A DNA stretch of 64,000 bases from Fen-671 sp963794745. Lineage in GTDB: Bacteria; Actinomycetota; Acidimicrobiia; Acidimicrobiales; Palsa-688. The stretch covers positions 372,001-436,000 of the forward strand of contig CAWCEZ010000009.1 of the NCBI GenBank assembly GCA_963794745.1, read 5' to 3'. Position 1 is the first letter of the stretch. The number at the start of each line of letters is the position of its first letter. The notes under the pieces are model-generated. The model saw only the letters and a program-made list of their open reading frames with translations. It was not told the DNA's origin and ran no database searches. Positions 34,311 through 42,511 of the stretch are shown in pieces. Both the position numbers and the translations under genes were made by a program.

Positions 34311-34690
34311 ATGGCCCGCATCGCCGGAGTGGACATCCCGCGGGAAAAGCGCCTGGAGATCTCGCTCACATACATCTTTGGTATCGGGAGGACGACATCG
34401 AACCTGGTGTGCTCCTCCACCGGGGTCAACCCGAACACGCGGGTCCGCGACCTCACTGAAGAGGAAGTCGCCAAGCTGCGGGCTTGGATCGACGCCAACC
34501 TGAAGGTCGAGGGCGATCTTCGCCGCGACGTTGCGCAGGACATCAAGCGCAAGATCGAGATCGGCTCCTACCAGGGCATACGGCACAGGCGTGGGTTGCC
34601 GGTGCGGGGACAACGCACACACACCAACGCCAGGACTCGCAAGGGCCCAAAAAGACCGTGGCTGGCAAGAAGAAGCTAAGGAAGCACTAG
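34311..34690 (+). CDS. rpsM: Ribosomal protein S13 (frameshift near the C-terminus)
   Basis: S13 contacts tRNAs at the subunit bridge. MARIAGVDIPREKRLEISLTYI and GIRHRRGLPVRGQRTHTNARTRKGP are normal. The uninterrupted frame then ends PKRPWLARRS at 34679. If one C is restored in GGGCCCAAAAAG (about 34646-34655) the sequence continues KKTVAGKKKLRKH to a TAG at 34690, the expected basic tail. So the shift is likely an assembly error and the true protein is about 126 residues. Confidence 0.93.
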
Positions 34691-34693
34691 AAA

Positions 34694-35092
34694 ATGCCAA
34701 AGCCGAAGCCCGGCGGTCGGCGCCCCCGTCGCCGCGAGCGCAAGAACGTCGCCTACGGGGTCGCTCATATCAAGAGCTCTTTCAACAACACGATCGTGTC
34801 CATCAGCGACCTGGAGGGCAACGTCCTTGCATGGGCGTCCGCCGGCAACGTCGGCTTCAAGGGGTCGCGTAAATCGACGCCGTTCGCGGCCCAGCTTGCC
34901 GCCGAGGCTTGTGCCCGGCGCGCCATGGAGCACGGGGTCCGCAAGGTCGACGTGCTCGTCAAGGGCCCAGGTTCGGGGCGTGAGACGGCGGTGCGCTCCA
35001 TCATGAACGCAGGCATCGAGATCGCAGGCATCAAGGACGTCACGCCGATACCGCACAACGGCTGCCGCCCCAAGAAGCGTCGGAGGGTCTGA
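34694..35092 (+). CDS. rpsK: Ribosomal protein S11
   Basis: This 132-residue S11 has HIKSSFNNTIVSISDLEGNVL, KSTPFAAQLAAE, VLVKGPGSGRETAVRS and a C-terminal TPIPHNGCRPKKRRRV. It is a platform protein of the 30S subunit, intact and of normal length. Confidence 0.97.
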   Translation: MPKPKPGGRRPRRRERKNVAYGVAHIKSSFNNTIVSISDLEGNVLAWASAGNVGFKGSRKSTPFAAQLAAEACARRAMEHGVRKVDVLVKGPGSGRETAVRSIMNAGIEIAGIKDVTPIPHNGCRPKKRRRV

Positions 35093-35093
35093 T

Positions 35094-35723
35094 ATGGCCC
35101 GCTACACAGGACCCGTATGCCGCCTTTGCAGGCGCGAGAAGATGAAGCTGTTCCTGAAGGGGCCGAAGTGCGACTCGCCCAAGTGCCCCATCGAGCGCCG
35201 GCCTTACCCGCCCGGCGAGCATGGCCGTGACCGAGCCCGCCAGGGCTCTGAGTACCTGACCCAGCTTCGTGAGAAGCAAAAGGCTCGTCGCATATACGGC
35301 GTGCTCGAGAAGCAGTTCCGCAACTACTACGAAGAGGCCAACCGCCAGCAGGGCATCACCGGCGAGAACCTCCTCCGGATGCTGGAGCTTCGTCTCGACA
35401 ACATCGTTTTCCGCGCCAACTGGGGCGCCAGCCGTTCCCAGGCCCGCCAGCTTGTCCGCCACGGGCATGTCCTTGTCAATGGTAGGCGCGTGACGATCCC
35501 CTCTTACCGTGCCCGACGTGGCGACGTGGTCGCGCTCAAGGACAAGACGCGGAGCCTGATCGTTGTCCGCCACAACCTCGATACTCTGGGACGTCAAATC
35601 CCGCAATGGCTCGAGGCCGTCGGCGGGGAAGGCTTTGAGGTCGCGGTTCGCGACTTGCCGATGCGTGAGCACATCGACGTGCCCGTACGCGAGTCGCTCA
35701 TCGTCGAGCTCTTTTCTAAGTAA
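35094..35723 (+). CDS. rpsD: Ribosomal protein S4, zinc type
   Basis: This 209-residue S4 is a 16S assembly nucleator. The N-terminus holds a four-cysteine zinc site (CRLCRREK...KCDSPKC). The S4 RNA-binding domain includes LDNIVFRANWGASRSQARQLV and GHVLVNGRRVTIPSYR. It starts one base after the rpsK stop. Confidence 0.97.
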   Translation: MARYTGPVCRLCRREKMKLFLKGPKCDSPKCPIERRPYPPGEHGRDRARQGSEYLTQLREKQKARRIYGVLEKQFRNYYEEANRQQGITGENLLRMLELRLDNIVFRANWGASRSQARQLVRHGHVLVNGRRVTIPSYRARRGDVVALKDKTRSLIVVRHNLDTLGRQIPQWLEAVGGEGFEVAVRDLPMREHIDVPVRESLIVELFSK

Positions 35724-35746
35724 CGCCCGCGAGGAGGGCCGCCGCA

Positions 35747-36691
35747 ATGCTCATTATCCAACGCCCAGCAGTCGAACCGCTCGGAGAGGAAGAAGACAAT
35801 CGCCAGCGTTTCGCGATAGGGCCTTTGGAGCCCGGTTTTGGCCACACACTTGGTGTGTCGCTGCGCCGGACACTGTTGTCGTCGATACCCGGCGCAGCGG
35901 TGACCCAGGTCCGCTTCGACGATGCGCTCCACGAGTTCACCACCCTGCCGGGTGTCAAAGAAGACATAACCGACATCATCCTCAACCTCAAGGACATCGT
36001 CCTTTTGGTTGACACCGACGAGTCCGTGACGCTGCGCCTCGACTCAAGAGGCCCGGGTGCAGTGTTGGCCGGCGAGATCCAGACGACCGCCGATGTGGAG
36101 ATCCTCAATACGGACCTAGTGCTGGCCACCCTCAATCCCAAGGGCCGGCTGGCGTGCGACATCACCGTCGAAAGAGGGCGGGGCTATGTGGCCGCCGACC
36201 GCAACAAGCGTTCCTCCACGATCGGTATCATCCCGGTCGACTCCATCTTCTCGCCGATCCGGTTGGTCTCGTTCTCCGTCGAACCCGCCCGGGTAGAGCA
36301 GTCCACAAATTACGACCGTCTGGTCCTCGACATCACGACCGACGGTTCGATAACCCCCAAGGAGGCTCTCGCGTCCGCGGGGAGCACCCTTCGCTCGTTG
36401 TTGGGCCTGGTCGCCGAGATGAGCGAGTCCCCCCAGGGCCTGGTCCTCGGTGAGATCGCCGGTGCTGGTAGCGGCTCACCCGACCTCGACCTGCCCATCG
36501 AGGAGCTCGACTTGTCCGAGCGGCCCCGGAACTGCCTGAAGAGGGCCCAGATCAACACGGTCGGCGAGCTCGTCTCCAAGACCGAGGACGACCTGTTGGC
36601 AATAACGAACTTCGGCCAAAAGTCCCTCGATGAAGTCCTCCAGAAACTGGACGAGCGGGGCCTCTCGCTGCGTGGGAAGCAGGGGCAATAA
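35747..36691 (+). CDS. rpoA: RNA polymerase alpha subunit
   Basis: This 314-residue alpha subunit has an N-terminal assembly domain (EPLEPGFGHTLGVSLRRTLLSSIPGAAV near residue 28) and a C-terminal domain with the helix-hairpin-helix DNA/activator-binding region (LDLSERPRNCLKRAQINTVGEL ... NFGQKSLDEVLQKL). GAGGAGGG precedes the ATG. An intact single frame. Confidence 0.97.
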   Translation: MLIIQRPAVEPLGEEEDNRQRFAIGPLEPGFGHTLGVSLRRTLLSSIPGAAVTQVRFDDALHEFTTLPGVKEDITDIILNLKDIVLLVDTDESVTLRLDSRGPGAVLAGEIQTTADVEILNTDLVLATLNPKGRLACDITVERGRGYVAADRNKRSSTIGIIPVDSIFSPIRLVSFSVEPARVEQSTNYDRLVLDITTDGSITPKEALASAGSTLRSLLGLVAEMSESPQGLVLGEIAGAGSGSPDLDLPIEELDLSERPRNCLKRAQINTVGELVSKTEDDLLAITNFGQKSLDEVLQKLDERGLSLRGKQGQ

Positions 36692-36694
36692 CAA

Positions 36695-37057
36695 GTGTCT
36701 GGCATCCCGGGTCGTCCCAAGAAGGGCCGCCGCTTCGGCGGCGACGCCGCTCACCAGAAGGCCATGATGGGCAACCTCGTGGCCTCGCTGATCGCGGGCG
36801 AAGGCCTCGTGACAACCGAGGCGAAGGCCAAGGCATTACGCCCAGTTTTCGAGAAGTGCCTGACGAAGGCCAAAAAGGGCGGGGTCGACCACCAGCGCCA
36901 GGTCGTCGCGTTCATCCGCGACAAAGACATGGCCCACAAGCTGTTCGCCGACATAGCGCCCCGTTACGCTGATCGTTCTGGTGGCTATACCCGGATCCTC
37001 AAGCTCGGGCCGAGGCAAGGCGACAACGCCCCCATGGCCCGCATCGAGCTCGTCTGA
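36695..37057 (+). CDS. rplQ: Ribosomal protein L17
   Basis: This 120-residue L17 starts with GTG at 36695, 3 nt after the rpoA stop. Core motifs: GRPKKGRRFGGDAAHQKAMM, NLVASLI, TTEAKAKALRP and GGYTRILKLGPRQGDNAPMARIELV. Normal length. Confidence 0.96.
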   Translation: MSGIPGRPKKGRRFGGDAAHQKAMMGNLVASLIAGEGLVTTEAKAKALRPVFEKCLTKAKKGGVDHQRQVVAFIRDKDMAHKLFADIAPRYADRSGGYTRILKLGPRQGDNAPMARIELV

Positions 37058-37852
37058 GCCCGCTGAGCTCGTAGCAACCCAAGCAGAGACGGAGCACAAG
37101 CGCCGTCTCCGGTTGCTCGTTGCGTACCTCGGCGCCCCGTACCACGGGTTCGCGCTCCAAGCGGGGACCTATACGGTGGCGAGCGCCCTCGGAGCGGCTC
37201 TCGAGCGGATCCTGCGCCACCCGGTCCACCTGACCTGCGCTGGTCGCACCGACGCGGGCGTGCACGCCTGGGGCCAGGTAGTAACCCTCGACGTCGGCCC
37301 CGCGCCGACCTGGCCCGCCTACAACGGTCCGTAAACAAGATGCTGGCCCCGACGATCGTTGTGCGTGAGGCGACCTGGGCACCCGCCAGCTTCGATGCCC
37401 GGCGCTCCGCATTGTCGCGCGTCTACCGCTACAACCTGGAGTGCTCTGAGTGGCCCGACCCGCTCCAGGCCGCAACGACTTGGCACCTGGGAAGAGCCCT
37501 CGACCTCCGGGCGATGGCGATGGCGAGCGACGTTTTGCTGGGCGAGCACGACTTCACCTCGTTCTGCCACGCAGTGCGCGGCAACCCAGCGCCTCTTGTG
37601 CGGCGGGTCCTTCGCGCCGAGTGGTCCGATGGGGGCGGTTCACGGCTTTGCTTCGAGATCGAGGCTGGCTCTTTCTGTCACCAGATGGTCCGGTCCATCG
37701 TCGGCCTCATGGTCGAAGTCGGCGCCGGGCGCCGCAAAGCTGGCGAGCTCATGGGCGTCCTTGCTGCCAAAAGCCGCTCCGCAGCGGGCCCGATCGCTCC
37801 GCCACACGGGCTTTGCCTCTGGGAAGTGAAGTACGCTCCCGAGTTGTCCTAA
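37058..37852 (+). CDS. truA: tRNA pseudouridine(38-40) synthase (one frameshift; start uncertain)
   Basis: TruA makes pseudouridine at positions 38-40 of the tRNA anticodon arm. The catalytic Asp is in CAGRTDAGVHAWGQV. One base is missing at about 37305; beyond it the other frame supplies DLARLQRSVNKMLAP, DARRSALSRVYRYN, GEHDFTSFC and FCHQMVRSIVGLM. The initiation codon is not clear: the open frame extends back into rplQ, and the first plausible in-frame start after rplQ is a TTG at 37113, which would cut the first strand. It ends just before the 38-bp repeat array. Confidence 0.88.
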
Positions 37853-37878
37853 AAGGGGACGTAGCCCGTACTTCCCGG

Positions 37879-38117
37879 GACGTGTTCGTGTACGCAACGA
37901 ACCCGACCCGCGGGCGCACGTGTTCGCGTACGCAACGAACCCGACCCTCGGGCGCACGTGTTCGCGTACGCAACGAACCCGACCCTCGGGCGCACGTGTT
38001 CGCGTACGCAACGAACCCGACCCTCGGGCGCACGTGTTCGCGTACGCAACGAACCCGACCCTCGGGCGCACGTGTTCGCGTACGCAACGAACCCGACCCT
38101 CGGGCGCACGTGTTCGC
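37879..38117. repeat. Tandem array of six 38-bp repeats
   Basis: Units begin at 37879 (degenerate, three differences), 37917, 37955, 37993, 38031 and 38069; a partial copy at 38107-38117 ends the array. Copies two to six are identical. The unit is CACGTGTTCGCGTACGCAAC followed by GAACCCGACCCTCGGGCG. It holds two potential hairpins, GTTCG/CGAAC and CCCGA/TCGGG (3-nt loop), plus CACGTG and CGTACG palindromes. There are no spacers, so it is not CRISPR. It fills the gap between the convergent truA and gntR genes. As 38 is not a multiple of three and the unit has no stop codons, all frames stay open through it. Confidence 0.97.
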
Positions 38118-38121
38118 CCCG

Positions 38122-38502
38122 TTATCTCACGTCTGGCCGGTCTTTGGTTCTCAGCTCCCTCGTCAGGATCGCCAACGTCTCGGCTTCGCCGATGCCCAAG
38201 GTCTTCATGCGGGCGGCGAACTGCCTGGCAGCTTGTGTAGCCAGCCGGCGTTCTTTCGAAGTCTGGTTGGCGACAACTGTGCCGTGCCGGCCCCGCGTCT
38301 CGACCAGGCCCGTCTCCTCGAGCGCACGGTAGGCCTTTGCGACCGTGTTCACCGCCAGGCCTAGATCGCCGGCAAGTTTGCGTACAGTCGGGATCCGCTC
38401 AGCGGGTAACAGCTCTCCTCGTAGGATTGCGTCTGCCAGCTGCGAGCGGACCTGTTCGTAAGGGGGCAGGCTCGAGGTGGGGTCGAGAAGGAGCAGCTGC
38501 AC
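38122..38502 (-). CDS. GntR-family regulator, YtrA subfamily
   Basis: This 126-residue protein has an N-terminal winged helix (PPYEQVRSQLADAILRGEL, IPTVRKLAGDLGLAVNTVAKAYRALEETGLV) and a short C-terminal helix pair. That is the YtrA layout, usually an autoregulator of a transporter or stress operon. GTG 38502 is preferred to the longer frame because it starts the family core and has a -10 box (TACAAT, 38514-38509) exactly 6 nt upstream, implying a leaderless mRNA. Its target genes are not obvious; no ABC transporter adjoins it. Confidence 0.88.
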   Translation of the reverse strand: MQLLLLDPTSSLPPYEQVRSQLADAILRGELLPAERIPTVRKLAGDLGLAVNTVAKAYRALEETGLVETRGRHGTVVANQTSKERRLATQAARQFAARMKTLGIGEAETLAILTRELRTKDRPDVR

Positions 38503-38545
38503 GGCGAGATTGTACCATTCATTGTCGCAATCGCCAGCTTTCTGC

Positions 38546-39370
38546 TCAGGTCTGCGCTGAGAGCGACTTTGTTGCCTGGGCGTAGACAACGTTCGTCTCG
38601 ATCGTGGTGATCCGGCGGTCGGTTAGCGCAGCGAGGCACAGCGCCCGGACCGCGTCGCGTTCGTCCACGCTTATCGCTTCACATGTCCCCCGGTAGCCGC
38701 TACCTTGCACGATCGTCCAGAAGTCCTCGGGGGAGCGCAAAGCGTGTGAACCGGCGACGGCTTCCACCCGGACCTGCTCGGCCCCGGCTGCGCTGAGCAA
38801 GGCCGTCACCGCGTCGGGGTCGCTTAGAGAGTCCCATGGGTTGTAAACCCGCGTCAGATCGGGGCGCACCTGGTCCACCGCATCCCAGAAGTCCGAGCTC
38901 GCCGGTTCCCACAGCCGGGGGCCCCAGGTCGTCACCGCCAGCTGGCCGCCTGGGGCCACCAGCCTCCACAGGGCGCCTGCCGCGGCCGCCATGTCGGGTA
39001 GGAAAAACAGCCCGAACACGATAACGACCGCGTCAAACGAGCCAGGGGGATAGTCCAGGGCCTCGATGTCGCTGTGGCGGGTCTCGATGTTGTCCAGGCG
39101 CTTGCGGGCGGCTTTGGCTCTGGCGAGCGCCAGCATGTTGTCGGCGAGGTCGACCGCGACGACCCTGCCGCCCGGGCCGACGCGCTCCGCCGCGGGAAGC
39201 GCGGATGCCCCGGACCCCGCGCAGGCGTCCAGGACGACGGTTCCCGGTCGCAGGTCGAGCCGGTCAACGGTGGCCTGACCGAACCGGTCCCAGAAGCTGA
39301 GCGCGGGATCGTCAAAGAAGTCGGCTGCCGCGTCGTAGGTCTCCTGCGCCTGTCGTTTAGCGTCCTCCAT
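38546..39370 (-). CDS. Class I SAM-dependent methyltransferase
   Basis: This 274-residue Rossmann-fold methyltransferase of the UbiE/MenG-like (Methyltransf_11) type has motif I VLDACAGSGASALPAA, followed by VVAVDLADNML and the acidic post-I region, GSFDAVVIVFGLFFLPD (motif II) and APGGQLAVTTWGPRLWEP (motif III). ATG 39370 has GAGGGGG upstream; the longer open frame is not credible. The substrate is unknown. It lies between the GntR and queuosine genes on the same strand. Confidence 0.85.
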   Translation of the reverse strand: MEDAKRQAQETYDAAADFFDDPALSFWDRFGQATVDRLDLRPGTVVLDACAGSGASALPAAERVGPGGRVVAVDLADNMLALARAKAARKRLDNIETRHSDIEALDYPPGSFDAVVIVFGLFFLPDMAAAAGALWRLVAPGGQLAVTTWGPRLWEPASSDFWDAVDQVRPDLTRVYNPWDSLSDPDAVTALLSAAGAEQVRVEAVAGSHALRSPEDFWTIVQGSGYRGTCEAISVDERDAVRALCLAALTDRRITTIETNVVYAQATKSLSAQT

Positions 39371-39401
39371 CGTTGCCCCCTCATCGAGTTGGGCGGCACC
39401 T

Positions 39402-39764
39402 TTAACGGTCAGTGCCGCGGTATGTACAGCCGGCGTTGCAGGTCTCGAACACGACGACCTGGGAGAGGCCGGCGAGCGAGCCGATGAGGCGTTCCCAGAT
39501 CCAAACTGCGAGGCGTTCGCTCGTGGGGTTCTCGAGACCTTCGACTTCGTTGAGGTAGTTATGGTCGAGCCGTTCCAGCAGTGGCTGGAAAGCGCTTGCA
39601 ATATCTGCAAAATCCATCACCCAACCGGTCTCAGCGCCTACGGGCCCGTCGACGTTCAGTACCACGCGGAAGGAATGACCGTGCAACCGTGCACATTTAT
39701 GGTCTTTCGGGACGTTGGGCAGCCGGTGCGCGGCCTCGAAGGTGAACTCTTTGAATATCTCCAC
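39402..39764 (-). CDS. queD: 6-carboxytetrahydropterin synthase QueD
   Basis: This 120-residue member of the PTPS/QueD family converts dihydroneopterin triphosphate to 6-carboxytetrahydropterin, an early step to preQ0. Zinc-binding histidines are in EAAHRLP and RLHGHSF, and the catalytic Cys is in DHKCARLHG. The family ETCNAGCTYRG segment is near the end. GTG 39764 directly follows the queE stop, so the genes are coupled. Confidence 0.93.
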   Translation of the reverse strand: MEIFKEFTFEAAHRLPNVPKDHKCARLHGHSFRVVLNVDGPVGAETGWVMDFADIASAFQPLLERLDHNYLNEVEGLENPTSERLAVWIWERLIGSLAGLSQVVVFETCNAGCTYRGTDR

Positions 39765-40399
39765 TTAGGGGATCCCAAGATATTTATGGGTCTGAAGGCT
39801 GAGGCGCCAGAGTGGGTGTGCGAGGCAGTACTCAACCGCACGTGCAGTGTTGGCGTCGCGGTCGGGCCCGTCCATAGGCTGCAAGAAGAAGTGCTCGAAG
39901 CCGAGCTGGTCGACCTCGGCCGGGCCAAGGAAGGCTGTGGGAAAACGAGCTTCAGCTCGTTGCCGTGGCGCAGGACAAGTTGCGCACCCGCCTTGGGGCT
40001 TACGCAAATCCAGTCGATGCCGGAGGGGGGCTCGCAGGTCCCGTTGGTTTCTATGGCGATCCTGAACTCACGCTCGTGAAAGGCTCGTACGAGTTGCTCG
40101 TCGAGTTGGAGAAGGGGTTCGCCACCCGTGCAGACAACGAAACGGTGCGCGGGGGACTGTGGGCCCCATGCGGACTCGACAGCGCTTGCCAGGTCCGCTG
40201 CGGTCTTGAAGTGCCCGCCGCCCGGGCCGTCGGTCCCGACGAAGTCGGTATCGCAAAACTGGCAGGTCGCGATCGAGCGATGTTTTTCGTGGCCAGTCCA
40301 AAGGTTGCAGCCTGCAAAGCGGCAAAAAACGGCAGGAGTGCCCGTGTTGAACCCCTCACCTTGAAGGGTGAAGAAGATCGATTTCACCAGGTAGGTCAT
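39765..40399 (-). CDS. queE: 7-carboxy-7-deazaguanine synthase QueE (one frameshift)
   Basis: QueE is a radical-SAM enzyme forming 7-carboxy-7-deazaguanine. Its special cluster motif, C-x14-C-x2-C, reads CNLWTGHEKHRSIATCQFC; FTLQGEGFNTG and VCTGGEPLLQLD are typical. A base is missing near 39926 (CTTGGCCC for CTTGGGCCC), after which the other frame yields GPAEVDQLGFEHFFLQPMDG and ends at 39765. Total length is about 212 residues, normal for the group. It lies between queF and queD. Confidence 0.92.
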
Positions 40400-40415
40400 T
40401 GAACCGGCGACAGCC

Positions 40416-40898
40416 TCACTCGGACAGCCGCTCGCAGGTGGTCGCCTGGCCCAGCAGGTCCAAGCAGCGAGCCTCTTCGGCCTGGGTGAGGTCTGCAGCG
40501 GACCTGACCGCGAGCGGCTTTATCGCTATGCCGCCGCGGGCGTTGAAATCGCCGTAGACACGTAGGTACCTGGGCGAAAGCCTGGCGCATAGGTCGTCGG
40601 CGACCCGGTTGACGCAGGCCTCATGGAACGTACCCTCGTTGCGGTACCGCATCAGGTACAGCTTCAAGCTCTTGCTCTCAACGCAAAGCCCATCTGGGAC
40701 GTACTCGACCCGGATCCGGCCGTAGTCGGGCTGGCCGGTGACGGGGCAGAGCGTGGTGAACTCGTTGCAGAGCAGCGACACCACCCAGGGCGATGTTGGG
40801 TAAGGGTTGTCGAAGGTCTCGAGCACGCTGGCGTCAGGATCGTCGTAGCGGTACTCGGTCGGGTTCCCGAGAGCCCCGAGGCGCGGTGCTATGGTCAC
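40416..40898 (-). CDS. queF: NADPH-dependent 7-cyano-7-deazaguanine reductase QueF
   Basis: This 160-residue type I (unimodular) QueF reduces preQ0 to preQ1. The catalytic Cys and substrate residues are in NEFTTLCPVTGQPD, and the QueF motif is ESKSLKLYL, followed by the family FHEACVNRV segment. GTG start at 40898. It is first in a queF-queE-queD group. queC, needed between QueE and QueF, and tgt and queA/queG are not in the window. Confidence 0.95.
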   Translation of the reverse strand: MTIAPRLGALGNPTEYRYDDPDASVLETFDNPYPTSPWVVSLLCNEFTTLCPVTGQPDYGRIRVEYVPDGLCVESKSLKLYLMRYRNEGTFHEACVNRVADDLCARLSPRYLRVYGDFNARGGIAIKPLAVRSAADLTQAEEARCLDLLGQATTCERLSE

Positions 40899-41028
40899 TC
40901 GGCAAGCGTATGCGCCACGCTCGGTTGTCCGTCCCCATCCACCCCTGCCCCCTTGACGTTACGCGTCCCCGCCTGCGGGTTAGCGCGATTGGGATCGGGC
41001 CCGTGCTGTTGACTAGAAAGTAAGGGTC

Positions 41029-41652
41029 ATGACAGCCATCACGACTGCCGGCCCTCCCTCGAGCCCTGCGAAGCCGCTGAAGCCTACTGACTACCGGCCG
41101 GCGCTGGTCAACGTGGGCACGATCGTCTGGCTCGCGTCGGAGCTGATGTTCTTCAGCGGGCTCTTTGCTGCCTACTTGACCTTGCGTTCAGCTACTCCGG
41201 TATGGCCGCCCTACCACGACGTGGTGGACGCCAAGACCGTGGGTGTGGCGACCGTCGTGCTAGTGCTGTCGTCCGGGACGATGCAGTTCGCCGTGAGGGC
41301 GGTCCATCAGAACAAGTTGGGTGAGTTCCGAGCTTGGTTGGCGTTCACGTGGGCCCTCGGGGCCATCTTCGAGGGAATGCAGATCGTCGACTACGCGACC
41401 CGTAATTTTTCGCTCCAGCAGAGCGCCTTCAGCGGGTCCTTCTACGTCCTTACCGGCGTCCACTTCCTGCACGTCCTCGGTGGCCTCGCTGCAATGGTCT
41501 TCATGTACCTCCGTTCACTCAACCCGAGGATCCGCTTCGGGGGCCACCGCAGCACCCCCCACGTCGAGATGCTTTCTTATTACTGGCACTTCGTAGACGT
41601 GGTGTGGATCGGCCTTTACGCGATGATCTGGCTCCTGCCGTCCACCAAATGA
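41029..41652 (+). CDS. ctaE: Cytochrome c oxidase subunit III
   Basis: This 207-residue membrane protein of the aa3 oxidase has five helices (short actinobacterial form lacking the first two). Motifs: WLASELMFFSGLFAAYLTLR, GVHFLHVLGG, YYWHFVDVVWIGLYAMIWLLP. It is followed after 13 nt by qcrC, the standard actinobacterial order ctaE-qcrC-qcrA-qcrB, reflecting the bcc-aa3 supercomplex. Confidence 0.96.
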   Translation: MTAITTAGPPSSPAKPLKPTDYRPALVNVGTIVWLASELMFFSGLFAAYLTLRSATPVWPPYHDVVDAKTVGVATVVLVLSSGTMQFAVRAVHQNKLGEFRAWLAFTWALGAIFEGMQIVDYATRNFSLQQSAFSGSFYVLTGVHFLHVLGGLAAMVFMYLRSLNPRIRFGGHRSTPHVEMLSYYWHFVDVVWIGLYAMIWLLPSTK

Positions 41653-41665
41653 CTAGCCCAGCTGA

Positions 41666-42508
41666 ATGACGACCAAGAAGCTCCTCGCCCCCAAGCCCAA
41701 GGGCTCTTCTCGCAGCCGCTTGCGCCACGCGCTCATCGGGCCCGCCGCTCTGATCGGCGCAGCGATGGCCATGTTCGGGGTGCTGTTTTGGACCACCAGC
41801 GCTCCGGCGCAGATGAAGCCGGTCAGCACGAGCCCGGTCAGCATCCAGGTTGGCCAAACTCTTTTCGACGAGCACTGCTCTGCCTGCCATGGAGTGGGAG
41901 GCGTTGGGGGCAAAGGACCTGAGCTGCTCAACGTAGGAGCGGCAGCCGCGGACTTCTTCCTTTCCACCGGTCGGATGCCCCTCGGCTCGCCCAACGAGGA
42001 GCCGACCAGCCACCCGCCGTTTTTCAACAACCGCCAGATCGCCGACATAGTCGCGTACGTCAACGCGCTTGACATCGAGCACGGCACTCCGGGCCCTGGC
42101 ATCCCCGATATCACTCCGGCTTGCAACAACGAGTCGGCCGACTGCCCGACCTTGTCCGAAGGCAACGCCCTGTTCATGATGAACTGCGCCCAGTGCCACG
42201 ACGCCTCGGGCTCCGGAGGGCTGCTCAGCCACGGCTACGTCGTCCCCAGCTTGCGCCAGGCGACGCGTACACAGGTCGGCGAGGCGATCCGAGTGGGCCC
42301 CAGGCCGATGCCCAACTTCGGCCCTGGCCAGTTCACCGACCAGCAGGTCTCCGCCATCGCTGACTACGTCTATTACCTGGGCCACACCCCTGACCCTGGT
42401 GGCCTCGGTATCGCTCACTTCGGCCCCGTCCCGGAGGGCTTCGTCGGAGTGATATTTGGGCTCGGGGTACTGCTTCTTTGTTCGAGGCTGATAGGCAACC
42501 GTGGGTAG
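41666..42508 (+). CDS. qcrC: Cytochrome bc1 complex dihaem cytochrome c subunit
   Basis: This 280-residue subunit has an N-terminal signal-anchor, two cytochrome c domains with haem motifs CSACH (about residue 71) and CAQCH (about residue 174), and a C-terminal membrane helix (GVIFGLGVLLLCSRLIG). It replaces soluble cytochrome c by passing electrons straight to the aa3 oxidase. It lies between ctaE and qcrA. Confidence 0.96.
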   Translation: MTTKKLLAPKPKGSSRSRLRHALIGPAALIGAAMAMFGVLFWTTSAPAQMKPVSTSPVSIQVGQTLFDEHCSACHGVGGVGGKGPELLNVGAAAADFFLSTGRMPLGSPNEEPTSHPPFFNNRQIADIVAYVNALDIEHGTPGPGIPDITPACNNESADCPTLSEGNALFMMNCAQCHDASGSGGLLSHGYVVPSLRQATRTQVGEAIRVGPRPMPNFGPGQFTDQQVSAIADYVYYLGHTPDPGGLGIAHFGPVPEGFVGVIFGLGVLLLCSRLIGNRG

Positions 42509-42511
42509 GCG

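Noticed and set aside
37879..38117. CRISPR array
   Set aside because: Repeats are directly adjacent with no unique spacers and there are no cas genes.
37450..38364. Long plus-strand ORF (304 codons) covering the end of truA, the repeat array and part of gntR, and similar minus-strand ORFs
   Set aside because: The 38-bp unit lacks stops in any frame and shifts phase each copy, so these are open frames created by the repeat; the translation is repetitive and matches no gene.
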